Notes: generated from the sequence alone by a model not told the origin. A DNA stretch of 64,000 nucleotides from Aspidiotus rigidus (GCA_035079385.1 JAVHKY010000035.1:2170001-2234000), one strand, 5' to 3'. Counted from the stretch's first letter, positions 1 to 13,747 are shown. Program-made: numbers and translations.

Positions 1-1162
1 ATACTATTTTTTCAATAAATAGCCTAGGTACCTACCTATTTATTAATTACATGTTCATCGATTTCCTAGGAGATTAACGACGGGAAATCTTAAATCTAGG
101 TAGGATATATCTTTTGCTCAATAATAAGGACTGATAGGAGTTTTTTATAGGCAAGATATGCCCAACAAAAATAAAACAGTAGGTAGTTGTAACGAGGATA
201 TATATGTCGTATCTTTTAACGAAAGTCGTACAGTATCGAAAGTCGCGCGTATTATTTGGAGAAACACGATGAACGCGTCGTTTTGCACGCTGGAGAAGTA
301 GACACATGTGGTTGCATAGGAATGAATTCGAAAATAGAATGAGAAAAAAAAAAAAAAGAATTTTGAGGCCATTTCTCTTTTCGGTGTATCTTGCGCGTCT
401 CTCTCGCTGCACCTGTTCCCCTTCCGTCTCACCTCGTACCTGTCCTGCTCTTCCCTGTTCGCCTCTTGATGGTGTCCTACGTTGATGTCCGAATATCCGT
501 AGCCTCCGCGTCATCAGTTGTCTCCACTCGTGGTCCGATCCGTGATTTAGCGGAGCACGCCATGCCGACTGGTACACGATTTTCCATTAAATTGGTGTTC
601 TCATGTACGTTCAACGTTATTTGAAGAAATCGCTGTTCTAGATACCGGCAAAATTTTCACATTTTTTTTTATTTCTTTTCGAAATTCTTGTAGAACTTAT
701 TGGAATATGATGAATATCATAATTATTATATCGTTTTTGAAAAGAAAATTAATAATGTTTGTGACAAATTATTGTGAAGACGTATTCCTCACGCCATTAC
801 GAAATACTACCGCTTGCGATGAATTGAACACCATTTAATCAAAATTCCATCTATTTTATGACAAAATGAATAAAATGTAACAAAATTGTATATCCCCAAT
901 TTTATTGCGCAGTACAGCATTTCCTTATTCTCATTGGTATAACTGCACGCTACTTGGTTGAATCTGTACAATAAAAATTAATACCTATCTTATTATGACT
1001 AGGAAAATTTCACACATTTTTCTGAAAAAATTCAAGAAACGCGTACCTGAATTTTCTTATGTACAGCTCACCCCACGATTCTGCAATGCAATCCACCTGA
1101 ATTTTTTCAAATTCTGGTAGACTAAAGTTCGGCTTCGGTATGTAATACATTTGTAGGTATAG
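1..1162. other. intergenic, no gene seen
   Basis: AT-rich sequence with homopolymer runs and short chance reading frames on both strands that show no recognisable domain. The only structure I see is the left arm of an inverted repeat at about 196-246, described separately. Confidence 0.5.
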
Positions 1163-1528
1163 AAAATAATAGGAAATAACTCGAAGACACTGAATTTATT
1201 TCAACTTGTTGATCGTGCCAAGTCCGACCAGCGAAATATTCTCGGAGTTGTTTTAGAGGAAAATGCCCCGGGTTCGTTCACCATTGGAACTAAATTTGGG
1301 GTCCTGAATCAGGCCTACACAGCAAATCAGTTTGATGTTTTGAAAGAAAATTTTCTTCAGGCTGACGACGTTCCTCGGGACAAAACGTTGTCATTGCGGG
1401 AGGTCGTGGGGCTATCATCAGTAGGTGGCAACACCCAAGGGCTGGCGGAGAACGCTGCACGCCGCGCGTGAAACAAGCGCGACTTTCGATACTGTACACA
1501 CTTTCGATACTGAATGCGACATATACAT
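196..1528. repeat. inverted repeat pair flanking a transposase remnant
   Basis: The segment 196-246 is an imperfect reverse complement of 1468-1528; both share the core ACAGTATCGAAAGTCGCG and a flanking TATATGTCG stretch. The arms enclose about 1.2 kb that contains the Ginger-like coding remnant. They could be decayed terminal inverted repeats, but identity is only moderate and I could not define target-site duplications. Confidence 0.45.
1163..1471 (+). pseudogene. Ginger-type (KRBA2-like) DDE transposase, C-terminal remnant
   Basis: An open frame of about 102 codons without a convincing start codon. It contains ILGVVLEENAPG, IGTKFGVLNQAYTANQF and KTLSLREVVGLSSVGG. From memory this order matches the region behind the integrase core in Ginger/KRBA2-like transposases, where a phrase like ISLREA..GGQG leads into a cysteine cluster (CxC..C). 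Here the cysteines are missing and the frame ends soon after GGNTQG, and the catalytic core upstream is absent. It is therefore a dead 3' fragment. No gene neighbours depend on it. An alternative is a random open frame, but the agreement over about 60 residues makes that less likely. Confidence 0.55.
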
Positions 1529-2690
1529 GAGTTTTAAATTTGGAGTTTTTTTGTTCCTTGAAAAATGTTGCGGTCTAGTGATACTCAGCTCTTTTTTATC
1601 CATAATCTCCCACATGTTAGAGTGACGATAAGGATAGAGGAGCGATCTTAGGAAAAAAAACGAAAAGAAAACAATTTGTATGGCTCAAATCGGGGAAACA
1701 CCGTGATAACTTTTTCAATACTTCAATTCGACCGCTTTTAGCCACATCAAACCAAGCGACACTTTTTTAGTTTTGAGATATTCAAGTTTTAAGAAAATCA
1801 GCTCCGTAGGATAAGGCACCATGTAACAGCTAATTTTCAAATTATTGTAATTCCTTGAGTTTTTTCTGTTTTTTTCTTTTTTCTTCACATTCTACTCATT
1901 GGACACTTTCCATTGATATACGTATACATGACTCGAAAAAAAAAAAAAAAAAAAAAAAAATGCTGCATGATTTGATTTTGCACAAAAAGGACCAATTGTT
2001 CGATAGAACAGAATGCTTTTCAAGTCTTGCAGAAAGCTTTCTGTTCGGCTAGGCTAAATACCCTTGCAATTCTCTACAGTCGACAAACTTATTTTGTGAC
2101 TTCAAGGTGACGATCAACGTTTTCTCAAGTGGTTGCACTGATTGCCGAGTATTGCGGTATTGTGATAATTTTGGAATTGCATTGTTATGATGTGTTACTG
2201 CCCTTTTCCCTTCACTCCCGTTTCTGGGGATCTCGCGGTCCCTGCCCGTGCATAATACAATCATGTGAAATATACTAAGCTGAAACAAACTGTATCTACA
2301 ACTGACTTTCAGACTCAGTACGTAGGATGATTGGTACCACGTAAGTTCGAAAATCGTGCGACTATTCGTGAGCTTGAACGCGAAATTCGTAACTTTCTAC
2401 TTGGCTCGTTCTCTAGTTTCTCTAGTATTCCATTTCCCATGAACATCTTCGTGTCAAGATCAATTCCTCGTCATCATCATCTTCACATCTCATGAGAATT
2501 TCTGTATCGGATTCAGTTCTATCTGGATTCGAAAATCGTTAAATTCGAACAAGAAGACAATATCAAGAAATAACACGCTGTACGAGAAATAGAAGGTGAG
2601 GAATTGAGTCTTATGCTTGCATGTCTCCAATTAAGTAGAAAAGCTAGCATCATTGAATCATTCTTCCATTAGGTGTTGGAAACGTCGTAA
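1529..2690. other. intergenic and 5' leader of the TRIC gene
   Basis: No coding gene seen. A possible 5' UTR intron of the downstream TRIC gene runs from a GTGAGG donor near 2596 to an acceptor near 2673, which would leave a short leader before the ATG at 2697. A long poly-A run lies at about 1936-1960. Confidence 0.4.
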
Positions 2691-2696
2691 TTCAAA

Positions 2697-4787
2697 ATGG
2701 ATCCGGAAGCGGTCCTAGATGTCGCCAACCAAGTAACGAAGCTTAAAATGTTTCCTTACTTTGACATTGCTCATACTATCTTGTGTGCCCTAGCTGTTAG
2801 AGAAGATCTTGGATCTGGTAAGCTTTTTGAATATCTACATTATGTGGCTATTCTATTCTTCCATCTAATCTTTCACGACACTGCCAGGTGCCCAAGCATT
2901 TTCAAGGAAACATCCGTTATCTTGTTGGCTATCGACGATGTTGGTTGTATTTGCCGGAGGTATGGTGGCTAATGGTTTATTAGGGGAACCAATTTTGGCT
3001 CCGTTGAAGAATAATCAGCAAATAGTTGTTGCAACTGCTGCATGGTACGTAGTTTTATGCAATGTGCACTTGATGTTAGGAAAATCATGACAAAAACCTT
3101 ATACGAGCTTTGAGAAAATAACGACCATGAAAACGGTGATGATATTTCTTATAGGTACATTGTCTTCTATACTCCATTTGACATTGGTTACAAAATTAGC
3201 AAGTTTTTACCTTTAAAATTGTTATTTTCGGCCATGAAAGAGATCTACAGGTAAACATGTACTCTCCTTGTTTGAAATTTTGTGTTTTTGGCTTGCCTTG
3301 AAAATGCACGCTCCTAATACTCCATGACATTTGAAATCGTGATAGAAATAAAAATCATATTAAGACCCAAAAATTGAATTTGTGTTTTTGTACGTGTAAC
3401 ATACTATGTTTTGTTTTCATTGTTTTTCGTGCACTAATACGACTTGAATGTGCTCTACGTCTATATATTGCTCTTCATTGGTTTAATCGTGTTCCTATTT
3501 TCTCGTCAGATGTAAAAAAGTATACGATGGTGTATCACACGCCGCCAAGTTATATCCCTCCGCATACCTAGTTATGATCATCGTTGGGACATTGAAAGGT
3601 ACGTAGATATCGAAATAGAGGAGTTTTAACGGGCTTCGTTGTCTCGAGATATAATTTTTACAATATTTAATATTAGGTAATGGCGCCGGTTTTACTAAAC
3701 TTTTCGAACGGCTAATTCGTGGTGTATGGACACCCACTGCTATGGAATTCATGCAACCAAGTTTGTGAGTTGATTTCTCGTAATTTTATATGGCTGAATT
3801 TTAAGTACCCATCATGCTGATTGTCCACATCAAATTTCACAGCCCGACGAAAGCTTGTGTCGTTGCTTCTATCGCTTTCGTTCTTGATTTGAAAACAGAT
3901 TTCTTCTCTTGGCCTCATGCGTTCGTCTACTTCGGTATCGTTATTTTCTTCGTATATTTCAAGGTATGTATTTAACAAGCGTATCCTGTGATCTTACAAC
4001 TTGTAAAAATACAATTGTTTGTGAGGGTATTGACAAATAATTTGCTTATTAGTCCGTAATCAACTAAAAAAGTGCTAAGGGAACTTTCAAAAAAACTTAA
4101 TCATTACTTCAATCTCTTGATCAGTGCAGTGTCAAAAATTGTAGAATAATCATAGTAAACGATGTACAGCTATTATTCAATTTTATATAGTGTCCGAGTA
4201 AAATTTGCTGATACTTCTTTTTATTACTTGCTGCTTACGAAATTTTAACGAGAATATGGGAAAATTTGCGACATTTTTATTAGATGATTGTTTAGAGACG
4301 TACACTTTTTAAAAAATCATGAAAAATACTAATTTTGAGATAAAATTGTTTATATGGGCTATAGTTGCTTAACTTTGTAAACTGTGCGGCAAAACATAAT
4401 TTTTCCGCTGCTTCTAAAAGAGGTTTAATGTTATGAAAAAAGAAAACGTTGAAATTAGTTTTTTCAAGAGGTGCCCAATGATGACATGCACCATATTATA
4501 GAGAAATATCGTACGATCTAAATATTTTTGTTTCATTGTTCTGTAAAATTCAATTCTCTCCTATACCTCTTTAAGGTGAATCGGTTTTTTTGCAACATGT
4601 TTGTTCAATTTATATTTCATTTTTGTAGATTTCGTCATTACTCTTAGGAATTCACGATCCATTTTTACCGTTCGAAAATCTATTTTGCGCCTTCGTTTTT
4701 GGCGGTGTTTGGGATTCGTTGTCTAAAGTATTTAGCGGCAATTCTGTGAAAGAAGGAGAAAAAAATGATTTGAAGAAGAAAGATTGA
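2697..4787 (+). CDS. TMEM38: trimeric intracellular cation (TRIC) channel, TMEM38 family
   Basis: Seven coding exons: 2697-2817, 2888-3044, 3155-3250, 3510-3598, 3677-3764, 3843-3963 and 4629-4787, all with GT-AG introns, giving 276 residues. TRIC channels are homotrimeric K+ channels of the ER/SR membrane that balance charge during Ca2+ release. Visible hallmarks are MFPYFDIAH near the N-terminus, FAGGMVANGLLGEP in the second hydrophobic segment, the basic lipid-binding motif KEIYRCKKVYDGV around residues 120-132, and GTLKGNGAG, which matches the glycine-rich kink of the family. Several hydrophobic helices follow and the tail is KKKD, similar to an ER-retention lysine tail. The length is close to the usual 275-300. 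The start is the first ATG in frame with the conserved N-terminus. A or B paralogue status cannot be decided here. Confidence 0.93.
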
Positions 4788-5132
4788 ATAACTATGTTGA
4801 CGTTTGAAACGACTGTTTTAATAGTGCTTAAGCTTATTTTGCGGATGTATAGAAAAAGATTTTGTCTTCTTATTCACTGAGTGTGTACTCTCAAGAATTA
4901 ATCGATATCTGTGTAGTGTAATCACGAGACAAGTTTTATGTACATTTCATGTGAGGAACGTTTAATTAACCTTGTTATTTTATTGTTACGATTGTTGTTG
5001 AAGTTATGAAGTCAAAATATATTTGAAGATTGTTGATTTTTTCAACTTTTCTGCATTGAGTGTGAATTTTGAGTCAGATAATGAAAAATATGTAGCAATC
5101 AACCCTTGAGTTGTCTACTTTCATAAATCGTA

Positions 5133-5158
5133 AATAAATTTAGTTTATGATCAATAAA
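5133..5158 (+). terminator. polyadenylation signals of the TRIC gene
   Basis: Two AATAAA hexamers, at 5133-5138 and 5153-5158, lie about 350 bases behind the TRIC stop codon. They are the best candidates for its 3' end. Confidence 0.5.
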
Positions 5159-5287
5159 AATGAAAAGCGTGGCTAAAGGGTTTTTTCTCACTTCTCTCTA
5201 GCCTTCAATAATTTTCGTATCTAGTTTTAAACTAAATAAATGTGACAAAAGCGTACTAGGTTTTATAATTTCTCAATTGCTAGTATT

Positions 5288-6245
5288 TTATTCTGATGAT
5301 AGCCGAGCTATAGGTCTAAACGGTATAACGTCTGTATTATAATTGATAGGCAATCGAATATTGGTCATAATTTTTTCTAAATACACATCTTCTGATGCAC
5401 TACTTATCCGATAAACCAATATCTCGTTGGATCGATAAGCTTGCGAGAGTAAGTAACCGAATCCCATCTCGTGCTTTTTACACGCACAATTCAACATCCA
5501 TTCATCATAGTTCCGTTTTGCAGCTTCCGTTTTTCCTCGTTCAGACTGAAACGCCACTGGTAACCGTAGACAAATTCCATAAACTTTACTATTGGTGGGA
5601 AAGCTTATTTTGTCCTGAAAATAATTTGATTTAAAAACCGCGATGCAGATCCTTGCTATATTTTTACTGTCTAGTTTACACAGAGCATCATCCGTACGTC
5701 TTGACGCTAAAACAGAGAGTTTAATCGTTATTGATGACGTTCAGACAATTGAAAGCGGAATGCCTTCGGAAACAGAACTTGCCAGTGGTATGCTTTTCTT
5801 TCCTCTCTAGATACAGATGTTCTTCGCATTCTTTGCATTGATCAGGGCACGATAAAACTTTTGCTGGTAGTTCAGCCAATCCATAGAGCTCTATCTCCTT
5901 TCTAAACCGAGACTCTCTGAATATGAACCGACCGATTACGGAGGTTTCTGAATGGACGTGTAGATCATACTCTTCGGAGATATAATACCTTAACGTCCAC
6001 TCGCCTTTACGAACCAAGCAAGCAAATACAAATTCTTGCAACAGTCCTCCGGAATGAACTGTTAAGCTAACATCGAGCCATCTGCTGGGGAAGCTGTGAA
6101 ATCTGCAAGTCATCAAAGAAACAGTATCGCGGAACAAATAACTATCGATTATATCGTTACAAATCTGCTCTTTGGTATCGCGGTTAATAAATTGTCGTTC
6201 ATTGTATTCAGATTCTGAAAATGATGTACACTTGCAGGCTATCAT
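5288..6245 (-). CDS. unrecognised protein, two exons with probable GC-AG intron
   Basis: I do not recognise this protein. Exon 1 runs from ATG 6245 down to 5783. Its frame would stop at 5721, but a GGCAAGT site at 5783-5777 fits the consensus of GC donors. A TTTTAG acceptor ending at 5707 restores an open frame in the right phase (phase 1), which continues from 5706 to the stop at 5288. The joined product is about 293 residues, soluble-looking and Cys-containing (SCPDQCKECEEHL, LNCACKKHEMGFGYL), with no obvious signal peptide or membrane helix. The start is uncertain because the frame stays open a few codons upstream and an acceptor there could add an exon. It lies tail-to-tail with the TRIC gene. 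It may be fast-evolving or lineage-specific. Confidence 0.45.
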
Positions 6246-8357
6246 CTTGAAAAATTTCTCAATTTTGCGCTTACTAAAATATATACCTACTCATATTTTG
6301 TACTCGAGGATAAAATTGTCTTGCTGTGTCGTAATCAGAAACAACTATAAATCGTTTTTCCTCCGGATTTGGGCAGGAAAAGACGAAAATGCTTATCTTC
6401 ATAGAAATTATGACAAATAAAATATTGAAAAAATGTTTCATCCTAAATAACTTTGACGATATTCAATTAAAGGAAATAAGAAAAATAAAAGAAGAAGCAA
6501 AAAAAGGAAATGGAAAACCGAGGAATTCTGTACATAATATGGGACGCCTATTGATTTAAGTGAATAAATATCGAAAACTGCTAGCGTCTTGTTTTTTTAA
6601 TATTACTTATGATTGAGTTACGAGAAAAGACAATATTTATTCTGAACTCAACTGAAAAACTTGAACGGTATGTCTTTCGGTATGTACACATAATACATAG
6701 AAAAATTACTGTCGCAAATAAGGGAAAAGACTTTTAAATCTGGTCTTTGAGGAAACCACACCATTTTGAATTTCCTGTATGTAATTCTGTGCTAAAACAA
6801 TAATGAAACTACGGGTATAACCAACAGAATTCCAAAGGAATCTCACAAATGAATCTCACAAATGATTTGTTATTCGTGTAACTTATTACAGAATTTGAAT
6901 TGTAATAAAAATGAATTTACAACTACGTGATGAGCTTGGAAGTGAAATAAAAGAATGCTCTCCAGTTCAAGATGAAGAGAAAGTACGGTAGTAAATTTGT
7001 ATCACTTACTTACAGATGTGATTTACTATGTTACGGTACCTACATATTAGTATTTTAATTAAAATTATACGATTCCCCGCAAAATTTGTACCTTTATAGA
7101 CACGAATTTATTTCCAAAAACTGCTATGTAGCAAAGCTGCTTTTCTATTTTTATCGTATTTTTCTATTTTGATTTAAAACGTAGGTACGCAAATTTACAC
7201 TCATTTGGAAGTCTGTTGCCCTATCTTATCATATCTCAAGTCATATTGAATTAGGTATAAAGAATAATACGTGATATTTTCATGACCGACGAAAAAAGAA
7301 ATTCTAAAGGTAGGTACCTAGATGTTTCTTCTTGTAGCGCAGACGATCATTTCATAGATTATCAATTTTACTTTTTCTATTTAAAAATAAGAGAATATTT
7401 TACCATTTTCATCATTTATTAATTCCTCATGACCCGTTCCTGCTGTCGCATGGCTCGTCGAAAAAGAAAGAAAAAAAAAAAGATCTTTCACTTAAGAAAA
7501 TTTAGTTCACTTTCATCGATTGAGATACACCTACATGTGCTAAGACACGGCCTGACTCGTGCATTCATATCTGACTGCAAATCTGTGAAAAAAAAAAAAT
7601 ATAAAATTAATGAAAGAGAGGGGACAGAAGATGTATATAGGTACCTATTTGGCTTTTTAATAATTTTTTTCAATATTTCTAGAAGTGGATGAGGGGCGAC
7701 AAAAGAAAAACAAGACAGATTCTTTATTTACCTGAATCAAATTATAATCTTCAAATATTATTTCGGCATCAAAGAATGACAAAAATTCTGATAAAGCTAT
7801 AAAAAATATTCCATTTCAATCAGCTTCATTATGCATGTGCTTTGGCTTTGGAGCTTCGAACTACAGACTTCATCATTTATTATTCCAGACCAGACGTAGG
7901 AGGAAGAATCAGCTGATATTTTTTGCAAAAAGTCAAAAACCCTATCATTGAAACGTTCGCTTTCAGCAAAAATGGTGTACTGGAATTGAAACTCGTTTTC
8001 ACTCAATTTACTCTACTCATGATCACTCTCGTAAAGGTAAACTGATACAGAACTTATTTAGGTTACTCTCCTCTGTTTTGTAAAAATGAGCGTCATTATG
8101 CAAAATGGAAAGGGTAAAAAATGCTAATGTAGTCTTCAACTACGTTCAAATCTGGCTGTGAATAATGTAAAAACTTCACAATTTCATCGCAATCAATTAT
8201 TGTTCGCCATTATCAAAATCTGGTTCAGCACTAAAAAGGTGAGTGCGTTTTTACCTCCACTAGGCTCGATATTATATAATTTCTTCCTGAATTTTTTCCT
8301 CTTATTTCTTTGATTTCTGGCCTCGTAGTTTCCTATATTCGTGACTTTGTATATATT
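6246..8357. other. intergenic, no convincing gene
   Basis: AT-rich. A short start-to-stop frame at 6911-6988 (about 25 residues, acidic) could be a first coding exon, since GGTAGT follows it, but no partner exon was found. The rest has homopolymer runs and chance frames only. The promoter and 5' UTR of the FKBP8 gene must lie near its right end. Confidence 0.4.
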
Positions 8358-11024
8358 ATGGATAATTCCGACGAAGACACAAATGGTTCATTCGAATTCG
8401 TGGATAAAGTTACCGATTCTTCGGACACAGATAATAAATCCGGTGATGAAAACAAGTCAAAACAATTGGAAAATACGACGGATAGAGACGACGATGAATG
8501 GCAAGATGTTTTGGGCAGCGGCTGTTTATTGAAAAAAGTGAGTTCATCGTGCCCCCGTTACATCCTTCGTCGCTCTGCAACTCTACAATTTTTTTTTTAT
8601 TCATAGGTGATACAAAAAGGAGGCGATGTTAGACCGGAACGACGAGAAATCGTCGAAATCAAATACGAGTGTCGTCACAACGATGAGCTTATCGAAAATG
8701 TCGACCACCTCAGAGTATCCGTTTCCGATTGTGAAGTACGGCTCATCTACTGTACTTGTTGAACTTCTTTTTTCGGATTTTGAAAAATTTATTGTCATTG
8801 CAGCTCATTCAAGGCTTAGACTTGATTCTACCGCTAATGTACGTTGGTGAGATAGCAGAAGTAAAAATAAGTCCTCGTTTTGCGTACGGTGCTAGAGGAG
8901 ACGAAGACTTGAAAATCCCTCCTGAAGCCACTTTGAATTATAAAGTAGAAATAATGTCCATAACTTCAGAAGAAGAATTCGAATCCATGAGCGTAGAAAC
9001 AAGAAAAGAAATAGGGTACGGTAATGAGCTGATTTTTCATATAAAATTTAAATTCATTCATCAAATGTATTATTCTACCGAAGATTGCGGAAGAAAATTC
9101 GAGGAAATTGGTGGTTCAGTAGAGAAGAATATCCATTTGCAATAATGTGTTACAAACGAGCTTTGGAGTATTTGGATTACTCAGAACAAGATGACGTTGA
9201 GAAATCGGTAATTCGCTCTTAAACATTACTAATACCTACCAGTTGTGCTGTAGATAGATAGGTCGGTAGGTAATTAAAGTGATGTATGATTATCCTCGTA
9301 GGTTTTAAAAACGGATGCGGATACGTTAATCGATGAACGAATCAAGGTTTACAATAATTTATCAGTTGCACAACTCAAAGTGGGTAATGTTGATGATGCG
9401 TTGGTCTCAGCTGACATTGTATTGAGACTGCAACCGAACAACGTGAAGGCTATGTTTCGGAAGGGAAAAGTAATAATTTGCTGAATTCATCCAAGCTTGA
9501 AAATGATGAGGTTGTGTGCCTTGAAGTACTCATTCGTGTTCGTTATTTCAGGCTTTGACTGAGAAAGGTGAACGTGAAGATGCGTTACAATGTTTCAAAA
9601 AAGCTTTAGAAATCGACTCTACTAATAAATTGGTGCAAGCTGAGTTACAAAAGCTTCAAAATTTGCTTACCAGAGATGCCAAGATGGAGCGTAATCTGTA
9701 CAAAAAAATGTTCACGCCACGAAAAGAGATAAATACTGCGTCTACAAAGAAAGTTTGGGTAACTTTAGAATAACGTTTTTGCTTTCACATCTTCAGAAGT
9801 CTCAATGAGTCGAAGGCTAAAAGCAGAGGTTGCTTTAGACAATTAGAATTTCTTCATCAATTTCTTTCGTGTCAATTTCAAGGGCAAAATTTTGATGTCA
9901 ACGATAAAATACGACAAATTTGAACTTTATCATGAAAGTATTTTCTATTCTTCTATTCGTGTAAACTTGATTTGACAAAATTATTATGATAAAAGTTGAC
10001 GGAAATTTTGATCATCTTGACCGGCCTCGAGAGGCATTGTTTACTCTCCCTTCGGCGTATTCGTTTTTCGCGTTTATTAGAATAATTACACCTAAAATTG
10101 CATTTATATAGTCGTTCTGTTGTTTCTCTCAGAAAAAATGCGCGGATTAATATTTCATCTACCATTCCTTGTAAATTTTCGACGTATCGTCATCAGATAT
10201 AAAGGAAAACTGAAGTATCTTTTTTCGTTGACGAAACGTCAATTTTCAATTTTAGTGTTGGGGAAAAACGATTGTCTACTGCCCTCTCTTTTCAAAGAAC
10301 ATTTATCGGCGAAAAAGAGCGGTTTCATGTCAACAGACAATTATCACAATTGCTTTTTCAGCAGGGAAAATACAAATAATTTTTTTTTTTTTTCGAATTG
10401 AAAGTTGAAACTTGTTCGTTGCTCTGTCAAATGTTCAGATTAATGAACAAATGAAAAGGATTTGGAGAAATTTTGAATAAAATTTTTCGATCTAACACGG
10501 GTTTCAAAAAATCAATAAATAAATATTTCAATGTCATTTGAAAATATCGACGTGAAAAATCGTAACTTTTCAGAATTATTACAACGCCGATCCGACATGT
10601 TTCTCTTCAAGGATTGTGAAAATATAACTTTGAAATTTTTTTCGACTCGAAGTTTCTGTGAATTTGATGCTGTTTTCATTTGATGAAAAAAAAGTTTTCC
10701 CAAAGATTAGAACATATTTTCGATTTTAAAAATTCTTTTCACTTCTTATGAGAAAATCATTGTTGAGCTAGCTGAAAAAGATTAATGTAATACGATTTTT
10801 TTCTCAATTCCTACATTATGAATTCCGAAATTTTTAGCTCTCTAATAATTAACCTAAGGTTCCTTCCGCTCATTACTGTAAACCTACATGCTTCATGAGT
10901 ATTTTTAACAATTTTGATCTATCGATTTTATTTATTATTTCAGATGAAATTGGGAATTTTCTTTGGAAGCTTAGCTGTTGCTGTTGTCGGTGCCATCATC
11001 TATAGATTCAATTACGTAGACTAA
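8358..11024 (+). CDS. FKBP8: FKBP8-like membrane-anchored immunophilin
   Basis: Exons 8358-8537, 8607-8735, 8804-9015, 9084-9207, 9302-9469, 9552-9758 and 10944-11024 give 366 residues. FKBP8 (FKBP38) sits on the mitochondrial/ER surface, scaffolds Bcl-2-family and Hsp90 clients and acts in mitophagy. Seen here: an acidic N-terminus leading to DDEWQDVLGSGCLLKK, a degenerate FKBP domain (about residues 60-150, with LIQGLDLILPLMYVGE and FAYGARGDED), three TPR repeats starting at GNWWFSREEYPFA and including NNLSVAQLKVGNVDDA and KALEIDSTNKLVQAELQKL, and a C-terminal hydrophobic anchor, FFGSLAVAVVGAIIYRF. Domain order and length (human about 412) agree. The last intron is 1.2 kb and the anchor has its own exon, so a soluble isoform is conceivable if that exon is skipped. 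Confidence 0.93.
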
Positions 11025-11589
11025 TAATAATTCTTGATTCGTTTTCTTCTTTTTTGCGGCACACGTTTCTTAAAAGTGAACATTCCAGCTAAGATTTAGA
11101 ACTAGGATAAGGCTGACTTTGACGGGTTTCAAAAATCAATCTTTAATATTCGTAATTAACTTTTTGTTGAAAATATTTTCTTCATCTCTCTTGTTACTGG
11201 TACTTGTTTTCTTGTTCAAAAACAAAACGAGGCACATCAATGGTGATTTGTTCTTTTTCTTTATAGGTAGATAATTACGAAGTTGTTGTTTTTTCTTTCT
11301 TCTTCTATTTATCATAGTATTATCTAACTTTTAAGTAATCAATATTGTTACCAAATTCGAGTTTTGTAAATTAAAATTTTTGGATAAAAGGTATAATAAT
11401 TTATTTCATTAGAGTGGAACAGCCATTGGTTATTCTCGGCTAATATAAATGTATAAAACTCGGGTTCTTTCGTGGTAGTCGCATCCAAACTAGATCAAAA
11501 CTTCGGATGGGTAATTATCAAATGATACTTCGCATGTGGGTATAGATTTCTTAAAATTGAATGGATTATTTGAGGTGAGAATCGAAGAC
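11025..11589. other. convergent 3' region between FKBP8 and NUDT2
   Basis: The 3' untranslated regions of two converging genes. A minus-strand AATAAA (TTTATT on +) at 11400-11405 is a candidate end for NUDT2. No other structure is seen. Confidence 0.4.
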
Positions 11590-12718
<1,129 letters not shown>

Positions 12719-13300
12719 CCGTACAAAGTTAAATTGACGTATATGCGAAAACAACGATCACCGAGACGAGGCATTCGGATCAATGGGCTTGTATGTGTGT
12801 TGGTAACGAAGCTTCGTATTTACACACCACTACTATCACAGTCGTCTGCATATCAGTGCATAATATACGTCCCTTTTTTGGACGTATATGCATCGCGAGG
12901 TGAAAAATGTACCGTATCTGAAGATTGAGCACTTATTGAAGAAAATTATTATAATCATCGAATTCTGCGTTGAAAATTGCTATGAGTGAGCAACTTATGC
13001 GATCTTAATATCTTTCGAATACATTTTTACATTCTTTTTGATACTTTTCCGTGATCGTTGTTTTCGCATAATACGTCAATTCAACTTTGTACGGCAGCGA
13101 AGTTCTCGCTCTTCAGGGCGCATCACGATGCATGTGTTGTAGTATCACTGTGTGACATCAAAATAATGCATTTATTTGTGATAGTAGTGGTGCGTAATAC
13201 GAAACTTCAATACTTCATCACTTATAACACACTTACAACGAATTGAGCGAAAGACCTCGTTTCGGTGACCGTTGGTTCTGCATGATGTACGTCAATTCGT
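12719..13300. repeat. complex inverted-repeat element
   Basis: A left arm (about 12719-12845) recurs as reverse complement on the right. The block with CCGTACAAAGTTAAATTGAC and AACAACGATCACCGAGACGA has a minus copy at about 13245-13300 and a second, better one at 13048-13098. The block with CACCACTACTATCAC has a minus copy at 13165-13208. A small hairpin, ATACGTCC/GGACGTAT, lies at about 12868-12886. The order A-B...B'-A'' is that of a fold-back element, with an extra internal A' copy. No transposase is seen. Confidence 0.5.
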
Positions 13301-13747
13301 GTGCATGTGTGCACGGTTCCATCTTGTAAAGAAAAATGTAAACAATGTTCCGAAACGGTCTTATCTCACTCATCAAAGTTCGATTTCATGAACTCTTAAT
13401 TGTTTCATTAAGCGATCAATCATTAATAACTTCTCATTCAGTGCGTATAATTTCTCAAGTTTTCTTGAACAGTACGATGTACAATGAGTTAGGAACATTT
13501 AAAACTTGAAAATTTAGCTCCCGCTTTTCTTTCTGTTCTTGTAAGAGACTTGTATGCCTGCTATTGTGTGAAATCTGCGTCATTGTTCTGGAGTACGCAT
13601 TTAACAGGTTTGTCTGCCCCTTTTTTCGGTTTCATTGTTTCTTTATCCTAATCTAAATAGGTTTGAAAAGTTTTTCGAGCTGCGACTTGAATCGATACCC
13701 GAGTATCTGTTACCTGAGACATTCTATTTTTTTTTTTTTTTTACAGA

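Noticed and set aside
74..577. Open minus-strand frame of 167 codons near the window start
   Set aside because: Low-complexity Arg/Phe-rich composition, overlapping frames on both strands, no motif and no splice support.
6911..6988. Small acidic open frame of about 25 codons
   Set aside because: Too short to support alone, and no second exon continues it.
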